From: Paludibacterium denitrificans
GTDB taxonomy: Bacteria > Pseudomonadota > Gammaproteobacteria > Burkholderiales > Chromobacteriaceae
Length of the DNA stretch: 64,000 nucleotides
Assembly (NCBI RefSeq): GCF_009707705.1
Contig: NZ_WLYX01000001.1
Coordinates: forward strand, 310,001 to 374,000
Reading direction: 5' to 3'
Of this stretch, positions 40,378-51,373 are shown piece after piece; within the stretch, counting starts at the first letter, position 1; every line of letters begins with the position of its first letter. Under the pieces are notes generated by a model. The model had not been told where the DNA came from. It did no database searches and was given only the letters and a program-made list of their open reading frames with translations. Position numbers and translations under genes: made by a program.

Positions 40378-41484
40378 GCCCATCGACCGGTATAGGTGCG
40401 ACGGTATTCGTGCAGGCGTGGATAGCGGTATTGCAACGAGCAGTCGACGACGCGCTCTTGCGCGGCCTGACCGATGATTGCCGTCCCTTTGCCATTCCGG
40501 GCAACTTGAAATGGCGTGCCCCACATCGTGCACTGGATAGTGCCGTAGGTGAGCGTGACGCACGGGGTATAGCGGCCATCGGCCGGGGTTTCGTGACCTT
40601 GGCCGACCAGTGGCCACCGGCGCCTAAACTGTGGCGGTCAAGGTCTGGCCACCGACCTTCACCGTTACGGTCATCCCGGGCGTGGCCACGCCGGTGAGTG
40701 TCGGCTGGGTGCTGGTGGTCAGGGTCTTGCCGTCCGACAGCTTGCAGATCGCCGTGGTGCTGATGGCCTGTTCCGACTCGTTGTCATTGGTGACCGGGTT
40801 GATCACCGACTTGTGGCTGCTGGGCTGAATCGACAGCGATTCATCGACGATATCGCCCGCATGCAGGGTCAGGCTGGACGCCAGCCCGGCCCATGGTGTC
40901 AGGCGCGGATTGCCGTAGACATCCAGATCATAGGCAGCGGGAATGGTAGAGAGACGGTCCGTGGCGTACTGCAGGCTGTCGGCGTAACGGGCAAAAACAT
41001 GTTGAGACCAGTAGCCGCCCAGCAATGCTTCCAGCTCGGCCCGGCTGGACAGAGCCAGCGACTCGCTGCGCCGGTCACGGGCATGCAGGGTGACAAAGTC
41101 ACGATCCTGGCCAAACTCGGGCGTGTCCACGATGCCGGTAAAGCGTCGCTGCCAGCTGGCCAGCACGTTGGGGCGCATCTCGACCACCAGTGGCTTGCCG
41201 GTCAGGTCAAACAAGCGTTGCCCGGTCAGCAGCAGCTTGACCGTGGCGATACGGGAGGCAGACTCCTCCGCTTCGATGACGACCGACCCGGTCAGGTGGT
41301 CGGTGATGTCCTGGTCAGCGAGTAGAACACGGATATCCCAGATCGTGGCGGCATCCGGCTGGGTATGGGCGACGGTGACCACCAGCGGCAGCGAAACGGT
41401 TTCGCCGGTGATGGATTCGCCTCCGGCCGTACCGAATGGCGCCGGCCAAGGGTCGTCAGGCCGAACATCACTGAGGCACTCCAC
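40374..41484 (-). CDS. Tail hub-like protein, frame broken
   Basis: About 370 residues, GTG start overlapping the upstream gene. It contains TIWDIRVLLADQDITDHLTGSVVIEAEESASRIATVKLLLTG, a beta-rich block like hub domains of siphophage distal tails (inference). Breaks are at 40625 (GCTGGC read as TAGGC) and near 40600; after repair the protein continues to YPRLHEYRRTYTGRWA. Confidence 0.6.
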
Positions 41485-42115
41485 CACTACCGCCTCCGGT
41501 ATACCCCGGGGGAAGGTCAAACCACGGCATCTCACCACCCAGCAAGGTGGATTGCAAAACGACGTAAAAGAAACCGGTTCGATAACACAACAAAACAAGC
41601 GAAGTCGCGGTGGTGGTGTCATCAATCACAGGGAAGGTAAACGCTGATCCATCCGCATTTTTAATCGTGGGAGACCAACCGAGCACCGGCGCCCACTGAT
41701 CGCCATTCACGACATAGGGAAAGCATGTCGGGGCGGTATTCATCAACTTCTGCAGATCGGCGGAAAAAACCGGCATGTAAACACGGCTACCTGCTGGCAT
41801 GGATGTCCACGGCGTTTGTGCAGAAGTTGCCATGTCAGGTAGCTTACCACTGGCAATCCGTCCGGCCCTCGGGCAATACAAGATAAATTTCCGCCGGAAT
41901 GTTTTCCCGCCATCGATCCATTCGACAGCGATATACGCTGACGAATATTGGCGATTTAACAGTGCGGTATCCAAGGTGATCCAGTCTGCGAGCGGGGGCA
42001 CGCCCGTCCCGTCCCAGTCCGCGCTTAGTGTCGTTTCCCAGCCGTCGAAATAGATTGGCTGGCCATTGATGGCCTCAACTTCCGGGGAAAAGTTTGGATT
42101 AGGCGTGCTCATCAT
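41468..42115 (-). CDS. Tail protein of unknown function
   Basis: 215 residues (MMSTPNPNFSPEVEAINGQPIYFDGWETTLSADWDGTG...), ending in a Gly-rich tail. The frame is intact. The position between distal tail genes suggests a structural role. No known motif was recognised. Confidence 0.55.
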   Translation of the reverse strand: MMSTPNPNFSPEVEAINGQPIYFDGWETTLSADWDGTGVPPLADWITLDTALLNRQYSSAYIAVEWIDGGKTFRRKFILYCPRAGRIASGKLPDMATSAQTPWTSMPAGSRVYMPVFSADLQKLMNTAPTCFPYVVNGDQWAPVLGWSPTIKNADGSAFTFPVIDDTTTATSLVLLCYRTGFFYVVLQSTLLGGEMPWFDLPPGYTGGGSGGVPQ

Positions 42116-42535
42116 TCTTCCTCTATGGTTATGGTCCAGCCCCATGTGGCCGAGCGCGGGTCGGTGTCTTCCGTGAGTTCCAGATAGCCGGTGAGCCGGG
42201 GCCAGTACACATACATGCCGTCGCGGATGACGCCGGGAACATCCGGGCGTTCGGAGACCGGAGTGCCAATGGGCACGGCACGCGGGGCAACGCAGTCAAT
42301 GGTGTGGACGATGCTCCGATCCGGTGGCGGCCAGCGGGAGCGGCGTCCAACCGGTGCCGGACAGTTCGCTACGCAACTTGCTCCAGCGGGATTGCAAATG
42401 GCCACGGCCATTGCTCATGCGCGTCAGGGTGCGTCCGCCAAGGGTCTCGTACCGCTGGGTGACTTTAACGGCGGATTTAACCGGGATTAACACGCCGTCG
42501 ATGCCGAATGTCAGGGCATAGTCGTGGATGTTCAT
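42112..42535 (-). CDS. Distal tail-like protein, frame broken
   Basis: About 141 residues: MNIHDYALTFGIDGVLIPVKSAVKV and, in another frame after a break near 42325, DRSIVHTIDCVAPRAVPIGT...WGWTITIEEE. It lies 4 bp after the tape measure, where distal tail proteins are usually encoded. The exact family is unknown. Confidence 0.55.
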
Positions 42536-42539
42536 GGTG

Positions 42540-45500
42540 TCAGCCCCTCTTCAGGTTCATGAGTTTGGCGGCAGCCACCAGCTGTTTCACCGCATCCTCG
42601 CTACCGGAGAGCGGGACCGGGTCGGACTGGCCGGGAAAATGCAGGTTGATCGCCCGCAGGTTAGAGCCGGAGGCACTGACCGGGGCGTCTTTGAGGTGTG
42701 GCAGCTGGGGCAAGGGATTGAAGGTAGGCAGGTTCGAGACCAGTCCGCCGGTGTCATAGCCACGCCAGCCTTGCAGGGCTTTCAGCCCATACTGGTTGAT
42801 TTGGGCAAACAGGCCCAATGCGCCCGGCTCACGGGTGACTTCCTGACGCATCACAAACTCATCGGCGTGAACAACACCGGCGGGCGTGTATTTGCTACCC
42901 GGCCCGGTCCAGCCACCACTATCAAACCCCTTGGGGGCAGCAGCAGGTGCCGTGGCGGGACTGCCGACCTGCTGTGTGTTCACCGTCACTGTGACGGTTT
43001 TATCCGACAGCTTGGCAATCTGCGCTTCCAGATCCTCAACGTCTTTGCGGGCTTTTTCCGTATCAGCAGAAACCGTGACACGGGCTTCTTTACTGATCAG
43101 CGCACTGAGCCGGGTTTCCAGATCGGTGATGGCGGTTTTTTGTGCCTCGATGTCCTGCTTGGCTTTTTCACGGTCAGCCACCAGCTTTTCAGCCTCGGCC
43201 TTTTTCGCGTCAATCTCATCCGTATAGGTCTGGTCAACCAGGGCATTGGCCCGCTTGACCTTATCCATCGCGGCACCGTTGTCTTTCAGCTGTTCCGCCA
43301 GACTGCTGGCTGCATCGGCCAGTTTGCGGGCACGGGTAAAGTCACCAGCAGCCCGAGCCGCATTGGCCGTGCTCAGATTGCTGTCGACCTCGCCCCCGAT
43401 GTCCTTTTGCTGATCCTCTTCAGACATCCCCTTGCGCTGCAGATTGCGGAGCTTGGCGGCACCGCTGTCTCTGGCATCGAGCTGGGACTCTTGCAGCTTC
43501 TTGATGTCATCAGCGACTTGCTTCTCTTTTTCGGCAATCTTTTTCAGGTCTTCTTCGCGCTTGCGGACGCGTTCGTTACCGGTTTTGATTTCTGCCTTGA
43601 GAACGTCCTGTTGCAGCCGGTTAGTGGTGTCGACAATCTTCTGTTCTTCTGCCGTTAGCCGGACACCGGTCTGGATTTTATTGGCAATGGAATCCTCCAT
43701 GGCCTTGCGCTCGGCTTCAGCCTGTTTCTTCAAATCCTTGGCTTCAGCATCCGCCAGTTCCTGCCGAGCCAGTTGAAGCTTGGTGGTCAGTTCCTCACGC
43801 TTTTGCAGGGTTTTGTTCAGTTCCTCGGACTGGTCAGCCGCCTGCCCATACAGACGGGCCGAGCGGGCGGCATCCAGTGCTGACTGAGAGGTTTTGCTTG
43901 GGTCGGTGGCATCCTGCTGTGCAGTACGTTTAGCCGTTACCGCATTCCAGTACGATTGAGCGGCATGGATGCTGTCGGTGTAGTCCTTCCGTTCCGCCGC
44001 GTTCATAGCTGCAATTTCACTGGCCGATTTCAGCCGGACGTCTTTGTATTTCTCGTTATCTTTGATCGCAGCATCGATGTCCGCTTTGCGTTTGGCGTCC
44101 GCATTCTCAATGTCGCGGTTTTCCTGATATAGCTTGTAAAGCGTAATAATTTGGTCGATCAGTACGGCATACGCAGCCAAGTAAGCAAGAGAGGTGGCAA
44201 TCCCTGTAACCGCCATTCCAATGTTCTTCAGGCTTCCAACCACCGCTGGAGCCATAGAGCTAAGGTTGGCGGCACCACTCGCCATACTGGCCAGCGTGCC
44301 CACGCCACCAGACTTGGCCAAGTCCATCGCGGCGGCAGAAACAGATTTGATTTGGCCGAGAATGCCCGTCACCGTTTTGATGACATCGCCCCCCTTGAGC
44401 ACAAAGCCGTCCATCACCCCCATGACGCTGCCAAGCCCAACTTTCAGGCCGATGAATTCCACCAGTAGCGTGCGCAGCGCCGGGGAAAAGGCCAGCGCGG
44501 CACTGACGCTGATCAGCCCGAGCGTTATATCTTTGATGACCGGATCAAGCCCGTTCAATCCGTTTAGCAGATCCCGGATGAACTGGACGACGGGTAGCCC
44601 GGCGGTCGCCAGCTTCCCAAGTTCCAGCATGAGATCCTTGATGGCGGTCACAAACTCATCGACCTTGGCTTTGTCCGAGGCCTGGACAATGTCGAAGGCA
44701 CCCTTGGCCGCACCGTTGGCGCCCTGCATGCGGCCAACCTCGGTATTCAGCATCCGGTAGTTATCTGCCAGCGCCATGACCCCACGAGCCGCCTCACTAT
44801 CCGGGACGATGGTCCGGATCAGATCGATGCCGATATGCTTGTCAGCAATCTGGCGGATGGTGTTATCCAGCCCATTCCATGTAATGCCTAATGCCCGGAG
44901 TTTTTCCTTGGCCTCGCCCGTTGGGGCGGATAACTGATAGATGGCACCGTTTACGGCCGTAATGGCTTGTGGGGTCTGATAGCCATTTTTGGTGAGTACG
45001 GCCAGTGCGGCCCCCAACTCTTCAAACGACACACCACCAGCCTTGGCCGTTGGCAGGACCAGGCCAATCGACTGAGCCAGTGCCGGAAAGGTCGTTACCC
45101 CGTCCTTCACGGTCTGGAACAAGACGTCATAAACCTTTGGCAACTCGCTGACGCTTTTCCCATACGTGTTCAACACGCCCAATCCGACCTGTACGGACGT
45201 GGATACATCGGTAAAACCGCCCTTGGCGGCCATGGTCGCTTGCCGCAATACGGCCAGAGCTTCGGAAGGATGGTCAAAGTCACGGCTACCAAAGACATCC
45301 GCTAACGCATTGGCGGACTGGGTGGCATCGACCCCCATTTCCCGGCCATCTCGCGGACGTTCTTCGTCAGCATCTGGACCGGTTCCAGTTGCCCATCCAG
45401 TTGCGTGGAGACCTTGGCCATGGCCGTGCCAAAGTCGAGGTACTGACGCACGGATTGCTGGGTAATGTAGGCCGCCCCTAGCGAAGGGACCAGCTGTTGG

Positions 45501-46503
45501 GCTGCACTAGGTAAAACCGTACTGCCCGGACTTCCGGCCCCCTTGGCTTCAGCCCGTAACTCTGCGATTCGTGCCTTGGCGGCACTAGCTGCCCGCTCAA
45601 GTTCTTGCGTGGATACCGTTCCCGACTGTGCCAGCCGGGCATAGGCAGCAGAGACCAGATTGATTTCACGCTGCAAATCTTTCTGGCTGCGGATGGCCAA
45701 TAGCTGTTCGGCTCTGACGATTCTCTGCGACTGATTGACCCGTTGTGACACCGTGGCCACCACCGTCGCCATGCGCTCCTGCTCGGCCGACAGGTTGTGG
45801 GTATCCACGCCAGCCGCCGACAGTTCCCGCCGCAGGCCAGACACGGCCATGGTGCTTAAGCCCGCATTTTCAGTTCGGTCTGGACCAGTTGGCGCTCGGC
45901 CGTGGCCAGCTGGTTTTCCAAGTCCTTGACCGGCTTGGTCACCGTGGCCAGCTGAGACTTGTAAGCCGCCAGTGCCTCCTTGTTGGCGGTGTACTCGCTG
46001 GCGCTTTTCTCCATCGCCGCTTTATGCTGACTCAGTGCGGTGGTGGCGCTATCCAGTTGCCGTTTGGCCTGTGCAATTTCCCCCGCAAAATCTTCTGCTG
46101 TCCCTCCGGCCTGGATCGCTTCCTTGCGGATGCTGGTATAGGCCGACGTGGCGGTTTTCAGGGCCTCTTCCAGCGGTTTTAACGCCGAGCGTTGATGCCC
46201 CACCTCAACCGCGCTTTGCCGGGTTGTCAGTTCAACTGCCGCCATCGCCTGCTGGAATTGCTGCAAGGGTGCCCGAGCGCCTGCCAAGGCCAGCTGGTAG
46301 GAAGCCGTCTGCTCTTTCAGCTTGAAGAACTCTTGTGCCGCCTGCTTGGCACTCTCCTGTGTTTTCTCAAATAGCTGTATCCGGGACGCCTTGTCGGACA
46401 TCCCCTGCAAGGCCTGGCTGTACTTTGCCTCGGCCTGACCAATGGCCGAAACGAATCCGGCGACATTGGCATTGATGACGTATTGCAGGGTCTGTTGGGT
46501 CAT
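42540..46503 (-). CDS. Tape measure protein, frame broken
   Basis: About 1,320 residues, the largest protein here, coiled coil at the N-terminus (SALKPLEEALKTATSAYTSIRK) and again at 550-800 (KQAEAERKAMEDS, REEDLKKIAEKEKQVADD), with hydrophobic segments between (SVSAALAFSPALRTLLVEFIG). The VDATQSANALADVFGSRDF block is typical of phage tail tape measure family proteins. Breaks are at 45855 (GCCAGC read as GCTTAAGC) and about 45343. It sets the tail length. Confidence 0.88.
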
Positions 46504-46631
46504 GATCGGCTACGGTTTAACTCGTTGATGGCGGCCATAAAAAGCCGCCATGGGTAAGTGAGCGCATTGGGATGGCCTGCTGTGATCACGGCGCACAGCA
46601 TGGCTTCAAACGTTTCTAGCTGTTCGTCCAC
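46500..46631 (-). CDS. Small ORF between tail chaperone and tape measure
   Basis: 44 residues from a GTG overlapping the upstream chaperone stop: EQLETFEAMLCAVITAGHPNALTYPWRLFMAAINELN. It overlaps the tape measure start as ATGA. Siphophages often make a chaperone extension by ribosomal frameshift at this place. No clear slippery sequence was seen, so this may be a separate gene. Confidence 0.5.
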   Translation of the reverse strand: MDEQLETFEAMLCAVITAGHPNALTYPWRLFMAAINELNRSRS

Positions 46632-46982
46632 TGAAGGTTGGACAGTGCCGTGATCTCCGCCCGCTGTTTCGCTTCCTCCAGCCGGGCCAGCATCCCGAAA
46701 AAAGCGGGTTCAGTGCCCGGCAGTGATCCGCAATGGTTTGCAACTCGGACTGGTTAAAGTCAGCCAGCCCGGCACGGTCCAGCCCGGTGATCTGACGAAC
46801 GGCGGCCAGATCCACGCCGGGCAGCAGCATCTTGTCCAGGATGGTGTCGGCCTGCTGCTCCGGGGACATGGCCTGCGGGTTGGCTTGCAGCGACGAGTCG
46901 ATGAGCAACTGGCGGATATCTGCCACCGTCAGTTCGGTGACGACGATGGTCTTGCTTAAGCGATTTCGTGGGTTTTTTGCAC
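46616..46982 (-). CDS. Tail assembly chaperone-like protein, frame broken
   Basis: About 121 residues, GTG start seven bases after GGAG. Breaks are at 46956 (GCTGGC read as GCTTAAGC, restoring IASKTIVVTELTV) and in a T-run near 46702. It is helical with VADIRQLLIDSSL and ADFNQSELQTIADH. It lies directly upstream of the tape measure, the usual place of tail chaperones. Confidence 0.6.
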
Positions 46983-47028
46983 AACGGATGCTCCATGGGG
47001 CGGGCACGGTGTTCCGTGCCCGGAGGGG

Positions 47029-47788
47029 TTACTTCATGAGGGTTTCACGTACCCACTGAGAGAGGCCATCACCGGTCTGCAGCGGGTCAGACAGCACTTC
47101 GAACTTCAGACCGGCCCCACGGAAGTCCTTGCCCAGCAGGGCATACTTGTCGGCAAAGCCGAACTTGCCCCGGAAAATCTCCACGGCCACCTCTTTACGG
47201 TTGGCCTTGTTCACCCCATGGAAGATGAGCGAACGCTCTTGGCTGGAGCTTACCAGCCAGTTGACGATGTTCGCCTGCTTGGCCTTGTAGCTGACCTTGA
47301 TCTTGGCGCCATCAGCGATAGCGCCACTTTCCAGAACAAAGATACCGGCAGCGGTCGGCAGGTAATCTTTACCGGCCACGTAGGGGTCCGGATTCGTACC
47401 GGCTTCATCGGTCACAATAAAGTCACCGGCACCGATGTTTTCCAGCGGAACCAGCGTGCCCTTGTAGACAGTCTGTACTTCATCAGAGATAGCCTCTTCC
47501 GCCCGCGTGGTGGCCACGCCCATGGTCATCTCAGCGATGATTTCCGGCTGGAAGGTCTTGATGTCCAGATCCAGCGTGACGGCTTTCACTGAGTACATCT
47601 TGTCGTAGTTACCACGGCCGCTGTACGCGTCCGGCAGTTCCCCGGGTTTCCTGCTCAATTGTCAGGTTGGCGGTATCGACCATGGCAAACGGCTTGTACT
47701 TTTTTTCGCCGTAGGCCGACATCAGCATCTGGCCGGATACCGAATAGGTGTGTTTTTCAGTCGAGGTAAGAATCGGTGCGTAACTCAT
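47029..47788 (-). CDS. Major tail (tube) protein, frame broken
   Basis: About 254 residues: MSYAPILTSTEKHTYSVSGQ at the start and a break near 47650 (CCTGG read as CCGG), then GELPDAYSGRGNYDKMYSVKAVTLDLDIK. It is beta-rich, located between DUF2635/gp37 and the tail chaperone as tube proteins are. The absence of a sheath gene supports a non-contractile tail. Confidence 0.65.
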
Positions 47789-47825
47789 GCTTCATGCTCC
47801 GTAGTGGGGGTAACGGTTGCCTTGG

Positions 47826-47972
47826 TTAAGGTGGCTTGGCGATTTTGTGGCGGTACAGCCGGGCAGCGGTGCTCGAAGACACCACCAGCTCATGGCCAAC
47901 CGGATATTCGGTACCGGCGTTTTTGTGCACTTGTAGCAACTCAACGCGCTCGCGCTGGGACGATCCAGCCAT
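47826..47972 (-). CDS. DUF2635 small tail protein (Mu gp38-like)
   Basis: 48 residues, MAGSSQRERVELLQVHKNAGTEYPVGHELVVSSSTAARLYRHKIAKPP-like reading. This short gene sits after gp37 in Mu-type clusters. It has AAGGAGG upstream. The function is unknown. Confidence 0.7.
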   Translation of the reverse strand: MAGSSQRERVELLQVHKNAGTEYPVGHELVVSSSTAARLYRHKIAKPP

Positions 47973-47984
47973 GGGTGCCTCCTT

Positions 47985-48404
47985 TCAGGCGTAAAAATCG
48001 GCGTTAAACATCAGCGGGAAATACCCCCAGTCACTGAGGTACATGGCAGCGGGAGGCGTTGCCGCTTGTAGCGGGTCATATAACGCGGTGTCCGGGGTCC
48101 AGCCCAACATGGCATCACGGACGCGCGCCAGCAGCTGGCCCGCCTTGGCAATCAGTTGATCCGGACTACCCTGTACGGCGACCACCACCATCCACTGCTG
48201 CACGATATGGTTCATGCCATCCATGCTCTGGCTACCGGATGGCACCCCATCCCGGACATAGATCACATACAACGAGGGAGAGATTTGTTCGCCACTGGTG
48301 ACATCGCTCATCTCCCCGCGCAGGGCGATTTGGCGCACGTCACTGATCTGCTGTTTTAGCTGGGCCACGATGGCTGGCCCCAGCGCGAGGTGATCCGGGC
48401 GCAT
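47985..48404 (-). CDS. DUF1834 protein (Mu gp37-like)
   Basis: 139 residues, beginning MRPDHLALGPAIVAQLKQQI, with DGMNHIVQQWMVVVAVQGSPDQLIAKAGQLLARVRDAMLGW. It matches the gp37-like family encoded next to gp36 and probably completes the head-tail connector. The start overlaps the upstream stop (ATGA). Confidence 0.82.
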   Translation of the reverse strand: MRPDHLALGPAIVAQLKQQISDVRQIALRGEMSDVTSGEQISPSLYVIYVRDGVPSGSQSMDGMNHIVQQWMVVVAVQGSPDQLIAKAGQLLARVRDAMLGWTPDTALYDPLQAATPPAAMYLSDWGYFPLMFNADFYA

Positions 48405-48835
48405 CAGTAGTCCTTCATGCTGTGGCGGGAGAACTTGCGCCGGAGGGCTACCATGACGACCTTGCCGGTCGAGCTGACCGGGGTTTCCGGCACCGGCAAG
48501 CCCAGCGAAACGACGCCATTGGCCACGTCCTTGAGCCACTTGATCCCATCGTCGTAGCGCTTGGTCACTTCCTCGCCGGGCTGGCTGGCATAGAGGAAAT
48601 AGCGCACCAGATCAGCGGCCACACGTTCCAGCGAGCCGGGCACAAACGGCACCGGCAAGGTGTAGCGCTTACCCAGATAGGAATTCACCAGCTCGGTGGC
48701 ATCGCTGATGGCGCGGGCGACCTTGCCCTGGTCAACTTCGCCGGTATTGGTCGGGTCGGTCACCCGCAACAGGAACTCACGGCCGAAGCGATCTTCGAGA
48801 CCTTGTTGGGTGATGTAGGGAGTAGAAGTCGTCAT
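48404..48835 (-). CDS. DUF1320 protein (Mu gp36-like)
   Basis: 143 residues, with ITQQGLEDRFGREFLLRVTDP and ARAISDATELVNSYLGKRYTLP, the gp36 family pattern of head-tail adaptors. The ATG directly follows a GCCCGC/GCGGGC hairpin with no Shine-Dalgarno, and a late-promoter-like element lies 38 nt upstream. Confidence 0.87.
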   Translation of the reverse strand: MTTSTPYITQQGLEDRFGREFLLRVTDPTNTGEVDQGKVARAISDATELVNSYLGKRYTLPVPFVPGSLERVAADLVRYFLYASQPGEEVTKRYDDGIKWLKDVANGVVSLGLPVPETPVSSTGKVVMVALRRKFSRHSMKDY

Positions 48836-48852
48836 GCCCGCATTGTGCGGGC
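48836..48852 (-). promoter_or_regulatory. Start-codon hairpin, gp36
   Basis: GCCCGC ATTGT GCGGGC directly abuts the start ATG. The protease gene has an almost identical arrangement (54177-54196). No ribosome site is visible. Confidence 0.55.
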
Positions 48853-48873
48853 ATGGGGGAAATGGCAAAGGCA

Positions 48874-48890
48874 GGAAGGGGTTCGGTAAG
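48874..48890 (-). promoter_or_regulatory. Late-promoter-like element, copy 2
   Basis: GGAAGGGGTTCGGTAAG, 38 nt upstream of the gp36 gene; transcription toward lower coordinates. Confidence 0.55.
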
Positions 48891-48997
48891 CGTACTGAAT
48901 GTACGTGGTATATTAATCAATCAGCACATGATTATTCATTTATGATAAACGGTCATATGACTGTCAAAAATTTCATGAGAAAAAACAGGAGAAAAAG

Positions 48998-49414
48998 GTG
49001 AGAGAAAAATTATTTCTAACCCCGGAGACAGAGTCTTGGGTAATTTCCGCTCTTGTAAAGAATGCTGATGTTGGAGAGGGAACCTACTCATTTGTACTGG
49101 ATGCGGAAGAGAATGGATACGTTGTGAAATTAACCTGCTCAGAAGCAGACTACAAAGCGCTTGTTTACTTTAGCTGTACTAATCCACATTTCCCGGTAGT
49201 AGTTAAGCATGCCGCAAATCAGGTAAAAGATAGAGCATCTTGTTTATACCATGCCGTCATGATGGAAAAACTAATCACATATCCACCTGAAGCCAACGTT
49301 ATCGCCAATCATCTTAACGGCATGAATAACAAACGCAACCCTCTTTCACTTATTTCTACTGCAGAGAATATAAATAAAGGGAAATTCAATAAATACCCAA
49401 TTTCGCTGCGGTAG
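48998..49414 (+). CDS. Unknown AT-rich plus-strand gene (moron)
   Basis: 138 residues, GTG start with AGGAG upstream (AGGAGAAAAAGGTG). No membrane segment. I do not recognise the fold (SEADYKALVYFSCTNPHFPVVVKHAANQVK). It is on the opposite strand and much more AT-rich than flanking head genes, so probably an acquired gene with its own promoter and possibly expressed from the prophage. Confidence 0.6.
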   Translation: MREKLFLTPETESWVISALVKNADVGEGTYSFVLDAEENGYVVKLTCSEADYKALVYFSCTNPHFPVVVKHAANQVKDRASCLYHAVMMEKLITYPPEANVIANHLNGMNNKRNPLSLISTAENINKGKFNKYPISLR

Positions 49415-49558
49415 GCTTTACATAACCTATGAACATATGCACATAAAGAAATGCAACTCGTCGAGTTAAATCAGCTTAGCAACTGGGGGAAACGTTCAGA
49501 TGGAAGCCTAGTTATCTTAGATTTAGTGCATTCGAGAAATGAGTAGTGGGTTAATTGA

Positions 49559-50451
49559 TTACTGTTTTTTGGCCTTGTCATTAATTACCCGTACAACAGT
49601 GATCTGATAAGGCTTGATTTCATTTGTACGACCAATTGGTTTAGAGTTCACAACAACATCTGCCCTTACTGTAAACTTTCCAGCTAAGTCTGTTGGCAAT
49701 ACACCTGCGCCAAGTACCACTTTTACACGGCGATCAATAAGACCGGTATCAGTCCAGCCCAGCCTTGTTCCTTACTATCTAAGTTAGTCGCTCGAATGTT
49801 GAGATCTACATCTGGATAGCTTCGCTCAGTTGGCACATCTTCGATTTTTAGGGTGCTAGGCGCCTTCTGCACAATATCTGAAGGAATGGAAAGTACATCC
49901 TGATTTTCCATTGTGATACTTGCTGTGCTGTCACTTTTAGCTGGCTTTACGAACGCGACTGCATCTTTTGCCAGCCCCTTTTTGTCGGAGATAGCTGATT
50001 CAACAATGGCCGTCAATTGTTCTGGCTTCAGACTTGCTTGATCCGCCCCAATATTGATAATGACATTGTTATTAATGTTAATGGCTTTCGCCGCTTCCGG
50101 GCTCTGCATTGCTACAGCTGCTTTGTACAGTCCATAGCCAACTATAGCCGGGACAAGGGAACCGATCAGTATGTTACGGGTCACTTTTTTCCTGCCTAAT
50201 GTTTCGCGTATACGAGTTAAGAACGCATCGACTTCTTCTTGATCCTTGAAGAAGATCTTGAGAATGATGTCTTCGGTAAGACTGCCCGTCTGGATCTCTT
50301 CGACATAAATGTCCATATGTTCAATAGGGACTGAAGTCACAGCGGTAAGCGTCTTTGGTAAACGTTGCAGTATCCTCTCCAAGGCGACAAGAGAGGATGC
50401 TATTTCATGGATCGGGACCGGCTCCTTGTTGGAGTAGTGAACTCGGTGCAA
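49559..50451 (-). CDS. Unknown membrane-anchored protein (moron), frame broken
   Basis: About 298 residues. TTG start with GGAAG upstream. Residues 1-90 are charged and helical, followed by one hydrophobic segment (ILIGSLVPAIVGYGLYKAAVA) and then a region with IVQKAPSTLKIEDVP. A break near 49745 (CCTGG read as CTGG) hides the tail (KVVLGAGVLPTDLAGKFTVRADVVV...). It is AT-richer than neighbours. The function is unknown. Confidence 0.55.
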
Positions 50452-50599
50452 AACTTCCAGTGCAAAAATCCGTAGTCATGTGCAGGTATCATCATTTGAT
50501 TTTTAGATGATATTAGCATTAATCCTATAAACCCTTAAGCAAATTGCGGTGACATCCGCCATACATGCCCCCCTCCGGTGATGTATGGCGTTCTTTCCC

Positions 50600-51373
50600 C
50601 TAGCTAAAATTCCGAATTACCAGCTCCCCCGTTTCCTTACGGGTTGCTGCCGTTCCTCCCACCGTATAGCAGATCCCAACCCGCTCCATGGCCAGCCCGG
50701 CAAACACTTCCCGCATGGCAGGTACATCATTGATGGAGATGATCATCTTTCCTTTGATGGTTCTGGCCAGTTCGGCTAGGAGTTGGTATTGCTCCATGCC
50801 GAACGCGTTGCCATAGCCCTCGGTCTGCCAGTACGGCGGATCGCAGTAGAACAAGGTATGGGGCCGGTCGTACTTCGCTACGCATTCGGCCCAGTCCAGA
50901 TGCTCAATGTACGTCCGGGCCAGCCGTAGGTGGGCGTTTGATAGCTCCTCCTCGAGGCGCAGCAGGTTCAGCCGGGGCGCACTGGTGGTGGCGGTGCCAA
51001 AGGTTTGGCCCGTCACTTTTCCACCAAACGCCATTTTCTGCAGATAAAAAAACCGGGCTGCTCGCTGGATATCGGTCAGAGGCTCCGTGCGGGTCAGTTG
51101 TAGCCACTTGAACATTTCACGGCTGATCAGGGACCATTTGAACTGCCGCACGAACTCTTCAAGGTGGTGCTGTACCACCCGGTACAGGTTCACCAGTTCG
51201 CCATTCAGGTCATTGATGACCTCGGTTTTGGCGGGCGCCTTCATGAAGTACAGCGCGGCAGCGCCACAGAACGGTTCGACATAGCAGGCGTGTTCGAGGA
51301 ACAGCGGCAGGATGTGCTTGGCCAGACGGCGTTTGCAGCCGATCCATGGCACAAGGGGGTTAGCGTTAGGCAT
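50600..51373 (-). CDS. dam: D12-class DNA adenine N6-methyltransferase
   Basis: 257 residues. The AdoMet-binding start is PWIGCKRRLAKHI and PFCGAAAL; the catalytic motif is FYCDPPYW (DPPY). This is the Dam-like alpha class methyltransferase. The target site cannot be read from sequence. The start codon overlaps the end of com by 8 bp. Mu pairs com with mom at the same kind of locus; here a methyltransferase takes the place of mom. Confidence 0.88.
   Translation of the reverse strand: MPNANPLVPWIGCKRRLAKHILPLFLEHACYVEPFCGAAALYFMKAPAKTEVINDLNGELVNLYRVVQHHLEEFVRQFKWSLISREMFKWLQLTRTEPLTDIQRAARFFYLQKMAFGGKVTGQTFGTATTSAPRLNLLRLEEELSNAHLRLARTYIEHLDWAECVAKYDRPHTLFYCDPPYWQTEGYGNAFGMEQYQLLAELARTIKGKMIISINDVPAMREVFAGLAMERVGICYTVGGTAATRKETGELVIRNFS

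Noticed and set aside
42528-43658. 376-codon plus-strand frame antisense to the tape measure gene
   Set aside because: Shadow of the coiled-coil coding region.
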